From: JBGSMX01 sp963790405
Lineage (GTDB): Bacteria; Actinomycetota; Coriobacteriia; Anaerosomatales; JAGXFU01
Length of the DNA stretch: 64,000 nt
Assembly (NCBI GenBank): GCA_963790405.1
Contig: CAWBOJ010000006.1
Coordinates: 534,141-598,140 of the forward strand
Direction of reading: 5' to 3'
How positions within the stretch are numbered: position 1 is the stretch's first letter; each line of letters opens with the position of its first letter. Positions 9,165 through 19,782 of this stretch are shown one piece after another. The notes beneath the pieces are model-generated. The model saw only the letters and a program-made list of their open reading frames with translations, did no database searches and was not told the DNA's origin. The position numbers were made by a program, and so were the translations under genes.

Positions 9165-11557
9165 GCAGCGAGAAGACAGGGTGGCAGCCTGAGGATGATC
9201 GCTTCGCGGTGCGACCATCGCTTCCGCCGCTGCTCTGGGCGACGGTGGTCGTGTGGGTCGGGTTGCGCATCGGCGAGTGGATGGCCTGGAGCGAGGGGGG
9301 TGGGGACTGGCTGTCGCGTCGGATCGTGGCGGTGGGCATTGCATCTGCAGTCGCACTTGCGGTGTCGAGCGTAGCGAGCGGTGTAGCACGTTGCAGTTCA
9401 GGTGCCCAGGCCAGCAGCGGGGTTCGCTTGACAGCCGTCATGCTTGGGCTGGCCCTGGTCTGCGGAATCGGCGTTGGCGTGGCGGCCTGGGGCTCGTACG
9501 AGGCGCGGATCGAGGTTCTGGCGACACGACCTGCCGGAGAGTGGAAGATGGCCGTCACCGCAGATGCGCGCGCGACGGACTTCAGCTCGCTGGTCGAGGG
9601 CAAGGTGCTCGAAGGCCCGGGTCGTGGCGCTACCGTCACCGTGATGTTGCCACGTGATGCCGAGTGTGAGCCGCTGTGTGGCGATGTCATCCAGGTTGGC
9701 GGGAGGTTCAAGCCCACCGCGGGCGACTACGCGCGAAACGACCGGCAACGACAAGTCTCCGGTGCGGTGCAGGCGTGGTCGGCTGAAGTTGTCGGCCACG
9801 CGTCAGGGCCGTCGGGGTGGCTTGCCTCCACGCGAAGAGAGTTGCTCGGCCGCTTGGAACGTGTGCCTGGTGACGGCGGAGCCCTGCTTGCAGCGATGCT
9901 CGCGGGCTATCGCGGGCGCGTGGCGGGAACCCAGGTCGAAGCCGACTTCCGGGCGGCGGGACTGTCGCACGTGTTGGCTGTGTCGGGCACGCACCTCGCC
10001 GTTGTCGCATGGGCGACAGGTGCTGCCGCAAGCGCGTGTGGCGCAGGGCGCAAAGGCCGCTGGGCCGCAATCGTGGGTGCGGCGCTACTGTTCACGCTGT
10101 TCACGGGCGCACACGCGTCGACGGTTCGTGCGTCGATGATGGTCGTGGCGACGTGCGCTGCGACTCTTGTCGGTCGACGCCACGACGCACTAGGTGCGTT
10201 GTCCGCGACGGTACTGGGCATGCTTCTGTACGCCCCCGAGCTTGCGTTTTCGGTAGGTCTTGCGCTTTCGGCAAGCGCGGTCGCTGCTCTCGTGGTGTTT
10301 TCGCCCCTTGCCGAGGAGTGGATCGCCGCAGTACTGCCCTGGCGTGCGCGGAAGGTGGCATCTGCACCGGCAGTGGCGCTGGTCGCACACACTGCGACAA
10401 CGCCGATCGTTGCTACGACCTTCGGCACGCTTGCGACGTTGGGACCGCTTGCGAACATCATGTGCATACCGCTCGTGACACTGGCGTTGTGGCTGGGCTG
10501 TGTGGGCGCAATCTGTGGTGCGCTCGTTGCCCGGCTCGGTGAGATGATCTTGCGCCTGGCTGGAGGCGTTCTCGGAATATGCGCGGCGCTTGCGCATCGC
10601 GTGGCGGCAACTCCAGGGGCGGTCGTCTCAACGGCGGCGAGCGGTCCGGCGCTTGCCCTGGCTGCGATCGCAGGGATGGCGTTCGCCTGGGTGCGCTGGC
10701 CACGGCCGGCGCGGCGAGGGCTGCTCCGCGGCGGGTTCGCACTTGCGACGTGCGTGGCGCTACTGCCGGTGATCGCGCTGCCCTCGTCGGCCGGAGCGAG
10801 AATCGTGGTCATTGATGTCGGCCAAGGGGATGCGATTCTGGTACAGGATGGGTCGGCCTGCCTGCTCGTCGACACCGGCGAAGATCCCGAGGTGCTGCGC
10901 GCGGCGCTTGGTCGGCTTGGCGTACGGCATCTCGATGCAGTGGTTCTGACCCACGCACACGAGGATCATACGGGTGGGCTGGCCGGGTTGCGGGGAACGT
11001 GCTCGGTCGATGGCGTGTTCGCACCCGAAGCCAGCCTCGACGAATTCGCGCCGCTTGCCGAGACGGCCGCCGCTCTCACGGGCCATGCGCCAGCTGCGGA
11101 AGCAATCGCGGGGCTGAAGACGGGCGATGCTTTCAACGTCGGGAGTTTCGGCCTTGAGGTGTTGTGGCCTGATGCGGACACGCGGGTGGACGACACCAAC
11201 GACGGCAGCATCGTGCTTGATGTGACCAAGGGTGAGTTCTCGGCATTGTTGACGGGCGATGCGGAAAACGGCGTGTACGAGCGACTCGCTCGGGAAGACC
11301 GGCTGCCGCGTGTCGATGTCCTGAAGGTGCCGCACCACGGCAGTGAGCAGGGGATCGACGAGGACACGCTTGCGGTGATGCGTCCGCGTATCGCGATCAT
11401 CAGCGTTGGAACGGGCAATGACTTCGGGCATCCGAATCCCGATACCCTTCGCATACTCCAGGCTGCCGGATGTGTAGTATTGCGTACAGATGAATCAGGC
11501 GACGTGTTCGTGGAAGTAGCGGGCGGGGGTTTCGAGGTTAGATCTGCCGGTCGCTAG
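9161..11557 (+). CDS. comEC: ComEC/Rec2 DNA-uptake channel with C-terminal metallo-beta-lactamase domain
   Basis: A 798-residue polytopic membrane protein that carries single-stranded DNA into the cell during transformation. N-terminal helices lead to a soluble OB-like region (~residues 105-210), then the Competence core (GLSHVLAVSGTHLAVVAWAT) with many helices, and a C-terminal metallo-beta-lactamase-type domain from ~545 (VIDVGQGDAILVQDG; LTHAHEDHTGGL metal motif; LKVPHHGSEQG). The GTG start overlaps the comEA stop (GTGA). The frame is intact, unlike its upstream neighbours. No other competence genes are in the window. Confidence 0.95.
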   Translation: MSSEKTGWQPEDDRFAVRPSLPPLLWATVVVWVGLRIGEWMAWSEGGGDWLSRRIVAVGIASAVALAVSSVASGVARCSSGAQASSGVRLTAVMLGLALVCGIGVGVAAWGSYEARIEVLATRPAGEWKMAVTADARATDFSSLVEGKVLEGPGRGATVTVMLPRDAECEPLCGDVIQVGGRFKPTAGDYARNDRQRQVSGAVQAWSAEVVGHASGPSGWLASTRRELLGRLERVPGDGGALLAAMLAGYRGRVAGTQVEADFRAAGLSHVLAVSGTHLAVVAWATGAAASACGAGRKGRWAAIVGAALLFTLFTGAHASTVRASMMVVATCAATLVGRRHDALGALSATVLGMLLYAPELAFSVGLALSASAVAALVVFSPLAEEWIAAVLPWRARKVASAPAVALVAHTATTPIVATTFGTLATLGPLANIMCIPLVTLALWLGCVGAICGALVARLGEMILRLAGGVLGICAALAHRVAATPGAVVSTAASGPALALAAIAGMAFAWVRWPRPARRGLLRGGFALATCVALLPVIALPSSAGARIVVIDVGQGDAILVQDGSACLLVDTGEDPEVLRAALGRLGVRHLDAVVLTHAHEDHTGGLAGLRGTCSVDGVFAPEASLDEFAPLAETAAALTGHAPAAEAIAGLKTGDAFNVGSFGLEVLWPDADTRVDDTNDGSIVLDVTKGEFSALLTGDAENGVYERLAREDRLPRVDVLKVPHHGSEQGIDEDTLAVMRPRIAIISVGTGNDFGHPNPDTLRILQAAGCVVLRTDESGDVFVEVAGGGFEVRSAGR

Positions 11558-11641
11558 AATTGCGAGCAGCGTGTCGACGGCCAAAGGTCGCAACCGGAAG
11601 ACATGCAGCTTCGAGGGGCATGGCACGGAAGGGGAGGTCCG

Positions 11642-13189
11642 ATGGGATTCAGATGCTTTCTTCGTGTGACGATGTGCACCTTCGCAACGGCGTGCATGTT
11701 GGCGCCTGCGGCCGCTGGTGCGATGACCATCAGCGGCACCGTGATTGACGGCGAGACCGCCGATCCACTCGCGGGGGTTGAGGTGACTGCCTACCCGGCG
11801 GCGGATGCATGGAGTGATGACGGAGTCTACCCGAGTGGGTATGCGTCATGGACTGCCACGACGGATGCAACTGGCACCTACAGCATCGAAGGACTCGCGA
11901 GCGCGGACTACGTGGTTTCCTTCAGCGACGTCGGAAACACCTATCGCGATCTGACCTGGCCTCAAAGCACACTGCCGGTTCCAATTGCGTATGCCGTTCC
12001 AGCGGACTACACCAATCCCGTTGACGCCGAGTTGTATCCCTTCCAGTCCATTATCGACGCGCGTGTGGAGCGTCTGGCGGGATCGAACCGGTATCGCACT
12101 GCAATGGAAGTTGTGAGATCGACGTTCATATCTGCAGAGACTGCTGTCCTCGTGAGCGGCGAGGACTTCCCCGATGCGCTGTGTGCGACGCCTCTTGCTG
12201 GCGTCTACGACGCTCCACTGCTGCTGACGAAGAAGGACTCACTTCCCCCGGGTCTGACGGACCTGTTGAAGGATCTGGGCGTGGCCAAGGTCTTCATCGT
12301 TGGGGGAGAGACCGTAGTCTCGGCGAACATCGAGACCCAGCTTCGCTCTGCAGGATTCAAGGAAATCGAGCGTATTGCCGGTGCGAGTCGCTACCATACG
12401 TCGTCGCTCGTGGCACGGAAAGTCTGCGCGATCAGCGGGATGTTTCCCTTCTTGTGTCGCGGCGATGACTTCGCCGACGCACTCGCTGCTGGTCCAATCG
12501 CCTATCAGTATGGAATGCCGATTCTACTGACGAAACCGCAGGTCTTGTCGGTGGGTCCGGCCTGGAAGGAAATCAGCAAGGAGACCGGCAGCTTCGTGAT
12601 TGTCGTCGGAGGAGAGAATGCGATTCAGGACGAGGTCCTCGGCGATCTCGAGGACTGGTCGTGGTCCGACGACTACCGCTTCACTCGCTTCGCAGGCGCG
12701 GATCGTTACGACACTGCGTCTCAGCTGGCAGATGCATTGGTGCCGTATCGCGACATCTATGGGCTGGCTACGGGCAAGGACTTTCCGGATGCCCTGGCCG
12801 GCGGTGCTGCGATCGGACGGTGGCGCGGCGTGCTACTGCTGACGAAGCCGGAGAGCCTGAGCCGGGTAACAGGCAATCACCTGTACTCGGCTCGCGCGGA
12901 TATTTCGTGGCTTGAGGTTCTCGGCGGGCCCATGGCAATCAACGACACCGTGATGGATCAGGCATACCTGAAACTCGGGAACGCGTTTCGTGACTTCGAT
13001 CAGGAGAAGATCGTGTCGCGGGGCACGCTTGCGAAAGCCCCGTTCACGACCTCGCTGAACGCGTGCGATATCGGGGTGAGCGAGGTCGGTGTCTACGCCA
13101 CGTCACACGTGGTTGTGCTGGCGACTCCAGCCGGCGATGTGGCACCGGACTTCGACATCTCGAGCCTCGATTGGAGCGTTTACAGGTAG
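11642..13189 (+). CDS. Secreted surface protein: carboxypeptidase-regulatory-like domain plus three cell-wall-binding repeats (CW_binding_2)
   Basis: A 515-residue exported protein. The signal peptide is MGFRCFLRVTMCTFATACML ending APAAAGA. A beta-sandwich domain of the Cna-B/carboxypeptidase-regulatory type follows (ISGTVIDGETADPLAGVEVT, TDATGTYSIEGLASADYVV). Three repeats then each show the CW_binding_2 pattern: RLAGSNRYRTA...SGEDFPDAL, RIAGASRYHTS...RGDDFADAL and RFAGADRYDTA...TGKDFPDAL, with LLLTK and VVGGE blocks. Such repeats attach proteins to clostridial and actinobacterial cell walls. ATG 11642 follows GGGGAGG; the upstream ATG 11603 lacks a signal peptide. No catalytic domain is visible. 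It sits between comEC and holA, which are usually neighbours, so it may be an insertion into that order. Confidence 0.88.
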   Translation: MGFRCFLRVTMCTFATACMLAPAAAGAMTISGTVIDGETADPLAGVEVTAYPAADAWSDDGVYPSGYASWTATTDATGTYSIEGLASADYVVSFSDVGNTYRDLTWPQSTLPVPIAYAVPADYTNPVDAELYPFQSIIDARVERLAGSNRYRTAMEVVRSTFISAETAVLVSGEDFPDALCATPLAGVYDAPLLLTKKDSLPPGLTDLLKDLGVAKVFIVGGETVVSANIETQLRSAGFKEIERIAGASRYHTSSLVARKVCAISGMFPFLCRGDDFADALAAGPIAYQYGMPILLTKPQVLSVGPAWKEISKETGSFVIVVGGENAIQDEVLGDLEDWSWSDDYRFTRFAGADRYDTASQLADALVPYRDIYGLATGKDFPDALAGGAAIGRWRGVLLLTKPESLSRVTGNHLYSARADISWLEVLGGPMAINDTVMDQAYLKLGNAFRDFDQEKIVSRGTLAKAPFTTSLNACDIGVSEVGVYATSHVVVLATPAGDVAPDFDISSLDWSVYR

Positions 13190-13296
13190 CCGGTAACACA
13201 AGAGCACTGAAACCGGCCCGGGGTCGGTCCGTCTTTCGACTATCATGCGAGAGTGTGGACCGGCCCTCGGCATCGATTGGACCGCAAAGAACCGAC

Positions 13297-14275
13297 ATGG
13301 CAGATCTCTCAGACCTCAAACCGGTGTATCTCATTTTCGGTCCCGAGCAACTGCTGCTCGACCAAGGCGTGAACCGTCTGAAGAAGCGCCTTGTCGATGC
13401 TACGGACGCTGACCTGGACTTCAACCTCGACATGTTCGACGGAGAGAACACCGAGGCGTCGCAGATCATAGCGGCCGCGAACACGCTGCCGTTCATGTCG
13501 GAGCGGCGACTGGTCATCGTGCGCAACGCCGACAAGATGCCGGCGGACGGTCTGGGCGAGCTTGCGGACTACTCGGCAGATCCGAACCCCGACACGATCC
13601 TCGTTCTCGTCGCTACGAAGATGGCCAAGAATCTGCGGATCTACAAAGCGATCGACAAACTCAAGGGAGTTGCCGAGTACAAAGCGCCCGCGAAGCGCGA
13701 CTACCCCAAGACGGTCGTAGGGATGTTCGCCGAGCGCGGGCGCAAGGTCGGGCTCGAGGCTGCCGAGGTGCTCGTGCGGGCGGTCGGGCTCGATCTGCAG
13801 AAGCTGTCGGTTGAGATCGACAAAGTCATCGCTTTCACCGGCGAGGAGACCACGCTTTCGCGCCACGACATCGAGCAGGTCATGTCGACCACGGCGCCCT
13901 ACGTCGATCTTCGACTTCCTCGATGCGGTGGGCGGACGGGACTGTCGCAGCGCGCTGCGGCTGCTTGCGGACCTTCTCGGCGAGGGGGAGTCGATCTTCG
14001 GCATCCACGCGATGTCGGTGCGACACGTTCGCAACCTGATGAGCGTTCGCGCGCTGCTGGATCGCCCGGACGGTGTCCGTGCACCTGATGCGATCGCTCG
14101 CGAGGCGGGACTGATCCCGTGGCAGGCGCGCAACATGATGCGTCAGGCGGATCGTTTCACTGCCGAGGAGCTCATCGATGCGCTGCGCGGTGCGGCCGAA
14201 AGCGAAGCGGGAATGAAAACGAGCCGGGATGCCCGACTCGTGTTCGAACGCTGGTTGGTCTCAGTTTGTGGCTGA
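13297..14275 (+). CDS. holA: DNA polymerase III delta subunit (one frameshift)
   Basis: Delta opens the beta sliding clamp within the clamp loader. The N-terminus DLKPVYLIFGPEQLLLDQGV contains the family's FGPE(Q/E) block. Later KTVVGMFAERGRKVGLEAAEVL and the C-terminal LIPWQARNMMRQADRFTAEE match delta domains. The frame shifts by +1 near 13,905 (APYV then IFDFLDAVGG); the repaired length is 326 codons. ATG 13297 is chosen because the family begins here. It converges on rpsT with a 29-base gap. Confidence 0.92.
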
Positions 14276-14304
14276 GCACACGGTGATACCGAGGCTGGAA
14301 GCGT

Positions 14305-14571
14305 CTAGCCTTCCATCCGATTGACTTGCTTGGTGATCGAAGACTTGTGATTTGCTGCCGTGTTCTTGTGAATGACGCCTTTGGTGGCTGCCTTGTCGAT
14401 CAGGCGAGAGGCCGACAGAGCGGCGTCTTTGGCCGCGACTGCGTCACCAGCGGTGATGGCCTCGTCGACCTTCTTGGTCTCGGTCTTGATGCGAGACTTG
14501 ACGGCCTTGTTGCGCAGGCGCGCCTTCTCGTTGGTGAGCACGCGCTTCTTCTGGCTTTTGATATTCGGCAC
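14305..14571 (-). CDS. rpsT: 30S ribosomal protein S20
   Basis: An 88-residue basic protein that binds 16S rRNA early in 30S assembly. The start MPNIKSQKKRVLTNEKARLR and the block AATKGVIHKNTAANHKSSIT are diagnostic. Length is normal. The holA-rpsT convergent arrangement is common in Gram-positive genomes. Confidence 0.97.
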   Translation of the reverse strand: MPNIKSQKKRVLTNEKARLRNKAVKSRIKTETKKVDEAITAGDAVAAKDAALSASRLIDKAATKGVIHKNTAANHKSSITKQVNRMEG

Positions 14572-14683
14572 TTGGTACGTTCCTCTCAGCTAACGATGGT
14601 GCCCGTCGCAGTGGGGTGCTGACGAACCCTGCAATGCTAGCACACGGCGTCGGGCGGTGCCAGAGCACAGTAGGCGGGCGTGT

Positions 14684-15127
14684 TCAGTCTCCCATCGCGC
14701 GGATGTCGAATCCAGCGGCGAACGGGTCGATGTAGCGTAGACCGTGGACAGGGTCTCGGGTGTCTTCGGTGATGATCGCGCTACAGCGTGCTTCAAGCGC
14801 CGCAGCGCAGATCTGCGCGTCCCAGTAGGAGATCTGGTGAGATTCCCATACGTCGAGCGTGGATTGCACCATTGAGGGGGATAGGGGGACAACCGGCCAT
14901 TGCTCGAGGATGATCCGGCCGTGCTCGGCGACGCGATGACGCTCCTTGGCGGTTGAGATGCGGCGCGATGTGGCCACAACAAACTCGCTCACGACCTGGG
15001 CTGAGATCACGCCGCGTGCGGTAGCCAGCAGGTACTCAAGCACGTCTCTGGATCTGCGCATCTTGAATGGGTCGGCTGGATCGATGGCGTAGACGAATAG
15101 GTTCGTGTCTGCGAACAGAAGTGTCAC
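14684..15127 (-). CDS. PIN-domain toxin (VapC-like ribonuclease)
   Basis: A 147-residue putative endoribonuclease. Acidic metal ligands typical of PIN domains are visible: Asp in LLFADTNLFVYAID, Glu in SAQVVSEFVVATS, Asp in ISYWDAQICAAALEA and the pair in IITEDTRDPVHG. Its ATG overlaps the stop of the upstream ribbon-helix-helix gene by four bases, the standard antitoxin-toxin order. The RNA target is unknown. The pair sits between rpsT and lepA, in an otherwise housekeeping region, and was probably gained horizontally. Confidence 0.88.
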   Translation of the reverse strand: MTLLFADTNLFVYAIDPADPFKMRRSRDVLEYLLATARGVISAQVVSEFVVATSRRISTAKERHRVAEHGRIILEQWPVVPLSPSMVQSTLDVWESHQISYWDAQICAAALEARCSAIITEDTRDPVHGLRYIDPFAAGFDIRAMGD

Positions 15128-15402
15128 GATGATCCACTAGGACGCCTCGGGAGTGGGTCATGCAAGCCTTCGCGGTCCCACGGCTCGATGCCGCCAGACG
15201 CTGCGATGAACTCGGCGAACTGCGCGGTGTGCTTGCGCCACGACTCCACCCTCGCCTGGCGGCCGTGTCGAACGGCCTCGGCGTCGTAGGATTCATCAAT
15301 TGCGTTGCGGATCAGTTCGGACTCCGTCTTTCCGGTCCGGTCTGCGGCAGCCTTGAGAATCTCGTCCTGCCGAGGATCAAGGTATATCTGCTTGCGTACC
15401 AT
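15124..15402 (-). CDS. Ribbon-helix-helix antitoxin (CopG/VapB-like)
   Basis: A 92-residue protein (from ATG 15402; GTG 15411 would add three residues, neither with a strong ribosome site). The N-terminal VRKQIYLDPRQDEILKAAAD and TGKTESELIRNAIDESYDAE form a ribbon-helix-helix fold that binds DNA as a dimer. The C-terminal part (EFIAASGGIEPWDREGLHDP) would contact and block the toxin. It overlaps the PIN gene and has a candidate operator 60 bases upstream. Confidence 0.85.
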   Translation of the reverse strand: MVRKQIYLDPRQDEILKAAADRTGKTESELIRNAIDESYDAEAVRHGRQARVESWRKHTAQFAEFIAASGGIEPWDREGLHDPLPRRPSGSS

Positions 15403-15461
15403 GCGCGCCACGATAACGACACCGCCTTCCGGAATCCCAAGGAGTTTGTGAACGTCACGGT

Positions 15462-15479
15462 GATGTATAAGTGTACATC
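15462..15479 (-). promoter_or_regulatory. Candidate autoregulatory operator of the toxin-antitoxin pair
   Basis: GATGTA (15462-15467) and TACATC (15474-15479) form a perfect 6-bp inverted repeat with a 6-base spacer. On the minus strand the spacer region reads TTATAC, resembling a -10 box, so dimer binding would block transcription of the antitoxin-toxin operon. Confidence 0.6.
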
Positions 15480-15544
15480 GTATTCGTGGATGAGCGCCCG
15501 TCCACCTCGCCAGCCCTCGCCCAACCCTGTTAACATAGGCGGCT

Positions 15545-17341
<1,797 letters not shown>

Positions 17342-17349
<8 letters not shown>

Positions 17350-18634
17350 CGCTCGGGACACCGGCTACGATCTCTCCGAAGTCCTGGGAGATGCGCCTCA
17401 TCTGCCGGCTCACGTATACATTCACGTGCCGTTCTGTCGTCTGAAATGCTCGTACTGCGACTTCTTCTCGGTCGATGATCTCAATCCCGACACGATTGCG
17501 GTGGTCGTGCGCAGCATCGAGGGGCAGATCAAGCAGTGGGCGAATGCGGGCCTGCCCGGCGTGATCGAGACCGTGTATCTGGGCGGCGGAACTCCGACTG
17601 TGATCGTGGGCCGGGCGGTGCAGATCGTTCGTGCTGTGTTCGACGCGCTTCCGATGCGCGCCGGCGCCGAGATCACGGTCGAGGCGAATCCCGATTCCGT
17701 GACGCCCAACCTGATGGAGCTCTTCGGCGCCGCAGGCGTCACGCGCGTGAGCTTGGGCGTGCAGTCGTTCGTGCCCAAGGAGCTGTCACTTCTTGGTCGC
17801 GTGCATACGGTGGAGGAGTCACACAACGCGATGAAGGCGATCCGCGACGCAAGGCTGGATCTCGCGCTCGACCTCATGTGCGGCATCCCAGGCCAGTCGC
17901 GGGCCTCATGGGTCGAGTCGCTCGAGCGCGCGTTGCGCAGTGGCGCGAGTCACATCTCGGTCTATCCGCTGACGCTCGAAGAGGGAACACCACTTGCAGT
18001 GGCGGTCGACTCAGGCCTGGTTGAAGAGCCAGACCCCGATCTTGCTGCCGAGCAGATGATGATTGCCGAGGAGCTTTTGGGAGCTGCGGGGCTGCCTCGC
18101 TACGAGGTCTCGAACTACGCGCGGCCCGGTCATGAGTCTCGGCACAACACGGCGTACTGGACGGGGCGTTCGTATCTCGCGATCGGTCCTGCCGCACACG
18201 GGATGCTCGATCCCGCGACTGCGCGAGCCGTGGGGATGATTGAAGGCGGCGAGATCGAGCAGATCGGGCGCGTACGCTATGCGGCTCCACGTGACATTGC
18301 CGATTGGCTTACGCTCGATCCCGACGAACTCGACATCTTGACTCCGGAGGAAACGGCGCGCGAAGACGTGATGCTTGGGTTGCGGCTGGTTCGGGGAGTG
18401 ACACACGGTGCCGTTGTCGAGGCGGGCGTCGACGAGGCCCTGTACGAACTGGAACGTGAGGGGCTTGTGGAGCGCGTGACCGCCTCGGGCAAGCCAGTGA
18501 TCGACGATGGCGTTGTGCCCTCCATGCGATGGAAGACGACGCGCCGAGGATGGCTTCTCGGCAACGAAGTCTATTCACGCGTGTGGGCGGGGTACGCGGG
18601 AGACGTTTCCGGTAGCTCCTGGCACTCGCTATAA
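17342..18634 (+). CDS. hemW: HemW, heme-binding radical-SAM chaperone
   Basis: A 430-residue radical-SAM protein related to oxygen-independent coproporphyrinogen oxidase. The cluster motif is CRLKCSYCDFF. Further conserved blocks are YLGGGTPT and SLGVQSF. HemW proteins bind heme and pass it to targets rather than act as HemN. LepA-hemW-hrcA order is conserved across Firmicutes and Actinobacteria, which supports HemW over HemN. ATG 17342 overlaps the lepA stop. The 3' end overlaps the CIRCE element. Confidence 0.92.
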
Positions 18635-18644
18635 TCGAGTGCCA
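18620..18644 (+). promoter_or_regulatory. CIRCE operator of hrcA-dnaJ
   Basis: TGGCACTC (18620-18627), nine bases, then GAGTGCCA (18637-18644) match the HrcA-binding CIRCE consensus (GCACTC-N9-GAGTGC core). TATAAT at 18630-18635 lies in the spacer, so HrcA binding would cover the -10 box. The left half is inside the hemW coding region. Confidence 0.93.
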
Positions 18645-18725
18645 ACTCTGTGTTGCAGAAGACAAGGCATGTGCGTCGAAGGACATTGCATGGAACGCAT
18701 GACCCCTGGATGGAGGTGATTCACG

Positions 18726-19739
18726 ATGCTCAACGACCGCAGGAAGCTCGTCTTAAAGGCACTTGTCGAGGAATACATCGAGTCCGGCCAGCCGGTTGGC
18801 TCGAAGAGCATCGTGGAGAAGTTTGGCCTGGACTGTAGCTCGGCGACAGTGCGCAACGAGCTCGGCGCGCTCGAGGAGAGCGGCTACGTCTATCAGCCTC
18901 ACGTGAGCAGCGGTCGTATTCCTACCGATGCCGGATACCGCTCGTTCGTCGATGGGCTGCTTGAATCGGGCGAGCCACTGCCTACCATCGATGCCGAGCA
19001 GATGCAGCGCAGGTACCTCGAGATCGCCGATGAGGTTGACGGCCTGATGCATCAGACATCCACGGTGCTCACGCATCTCACGCACTACGTGGCAGTAGTG
19101 CTGGCGCCGACGATCTCGCTCTCACGCATCCGGCGGATAGACCTGCTGTCGATGGGGCTTCGCCGCGCTCTTGTCGTGCTCATCACCGCAACCGGGCAGG
19201 TTGTGAATCGTCATATCGAGCTGGCCGACGACACCTCGCCGGAACGTGTCGCGGAAGTCGAGCGTGCGGTGAACGCCTCGCTTGCAGGCAAACACGCTGC
19301 GGACGTGCGTCCTTTGTACGAGGCTCTCGAGAGTTCAGCATCTGGCGACAGCGTCGTTGCCACCGTGATGAGTCAGATCATCGAGTGCCTGGAGGAGGCG
19401 GATCGTGACCGGCTCCACCACGGGGGCGTCCCCGAGTTGCTCGAGTTGCCCGAGTTCGCTGATTCGACGCGACTGCGACCGGTCCTCGGGCTTCTGGAAG
19501 ATGGGCTGGCCATGCTCGATACGCTGTCGGAAGTCATGCGAGCGAGCGGCGTTACCGTGCGCATTGGCAGCGAGAACACGCGCAGTGAGCTTGGAGAGAT
19601 GAGCCTCGTCGCGACGAACTATGGCTCGCGCGATGCGGACGGTATCATCGGCGTCATCGGTCCCACGCGTATGGACTATCAGCGTACGATTGCTGCTGTG
19701 CGCTACGTTGCCGACAGTCTGAACGAAGCACTGAAGTAG
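18726..19739 (+). CDS. hrcA: Heat-inducible transcription repressor HrcA
   Basis: A 337-residue repressor of class I heat-shock genes, kept active by GroE. The N-terminal winged helix is RRKLVLKALVEEYIESGQPV with GSKSIVEKFGLDCSSATVRN as the recognition region, and HVSSGRIPTDAGYRSFVD follows. The C-terminal IIGVIGPTRMDYQRTIAAV block is the family signature. ATG 18726 follows GGAGGTGATT. A CIRCE element lies 82 bases upstream, so it should repress itself and the genes behind it. Confidence 0.96.
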   Translation: MLNDRRKLVLKALVEEYIESGQPVGSKSIVEKFGLDCSSATVRNELGALEESGYVYQPHVSSGRIPTDAGYRSFVDGLLESGEPLPTIDAEQMQRRYLEIADEVDGLMHQTSTVLTHLTHYVAVVLAPTISLSRIRRIDLLSMGLRRALVVLITATGQVVNRHIELADDTSPERVAEVERAVNASLAGKHAADVRPLYEALESSASGDSVVATVMSQIIECLEEADRDRLHHGGVPELLELPEFADSTRLRPVLGLLEDGLAMLDTLSEVMRASGVTVRIGSENTRSELGEMSLVATNYGSRDADGIIGVIGPTRMDYQRTIAAVRYVADSLNEALK

Positions 19740-19782
19740 GCGCCACTATCGACGCGGCTGGACGTCGCGTATGGAGGATCAC

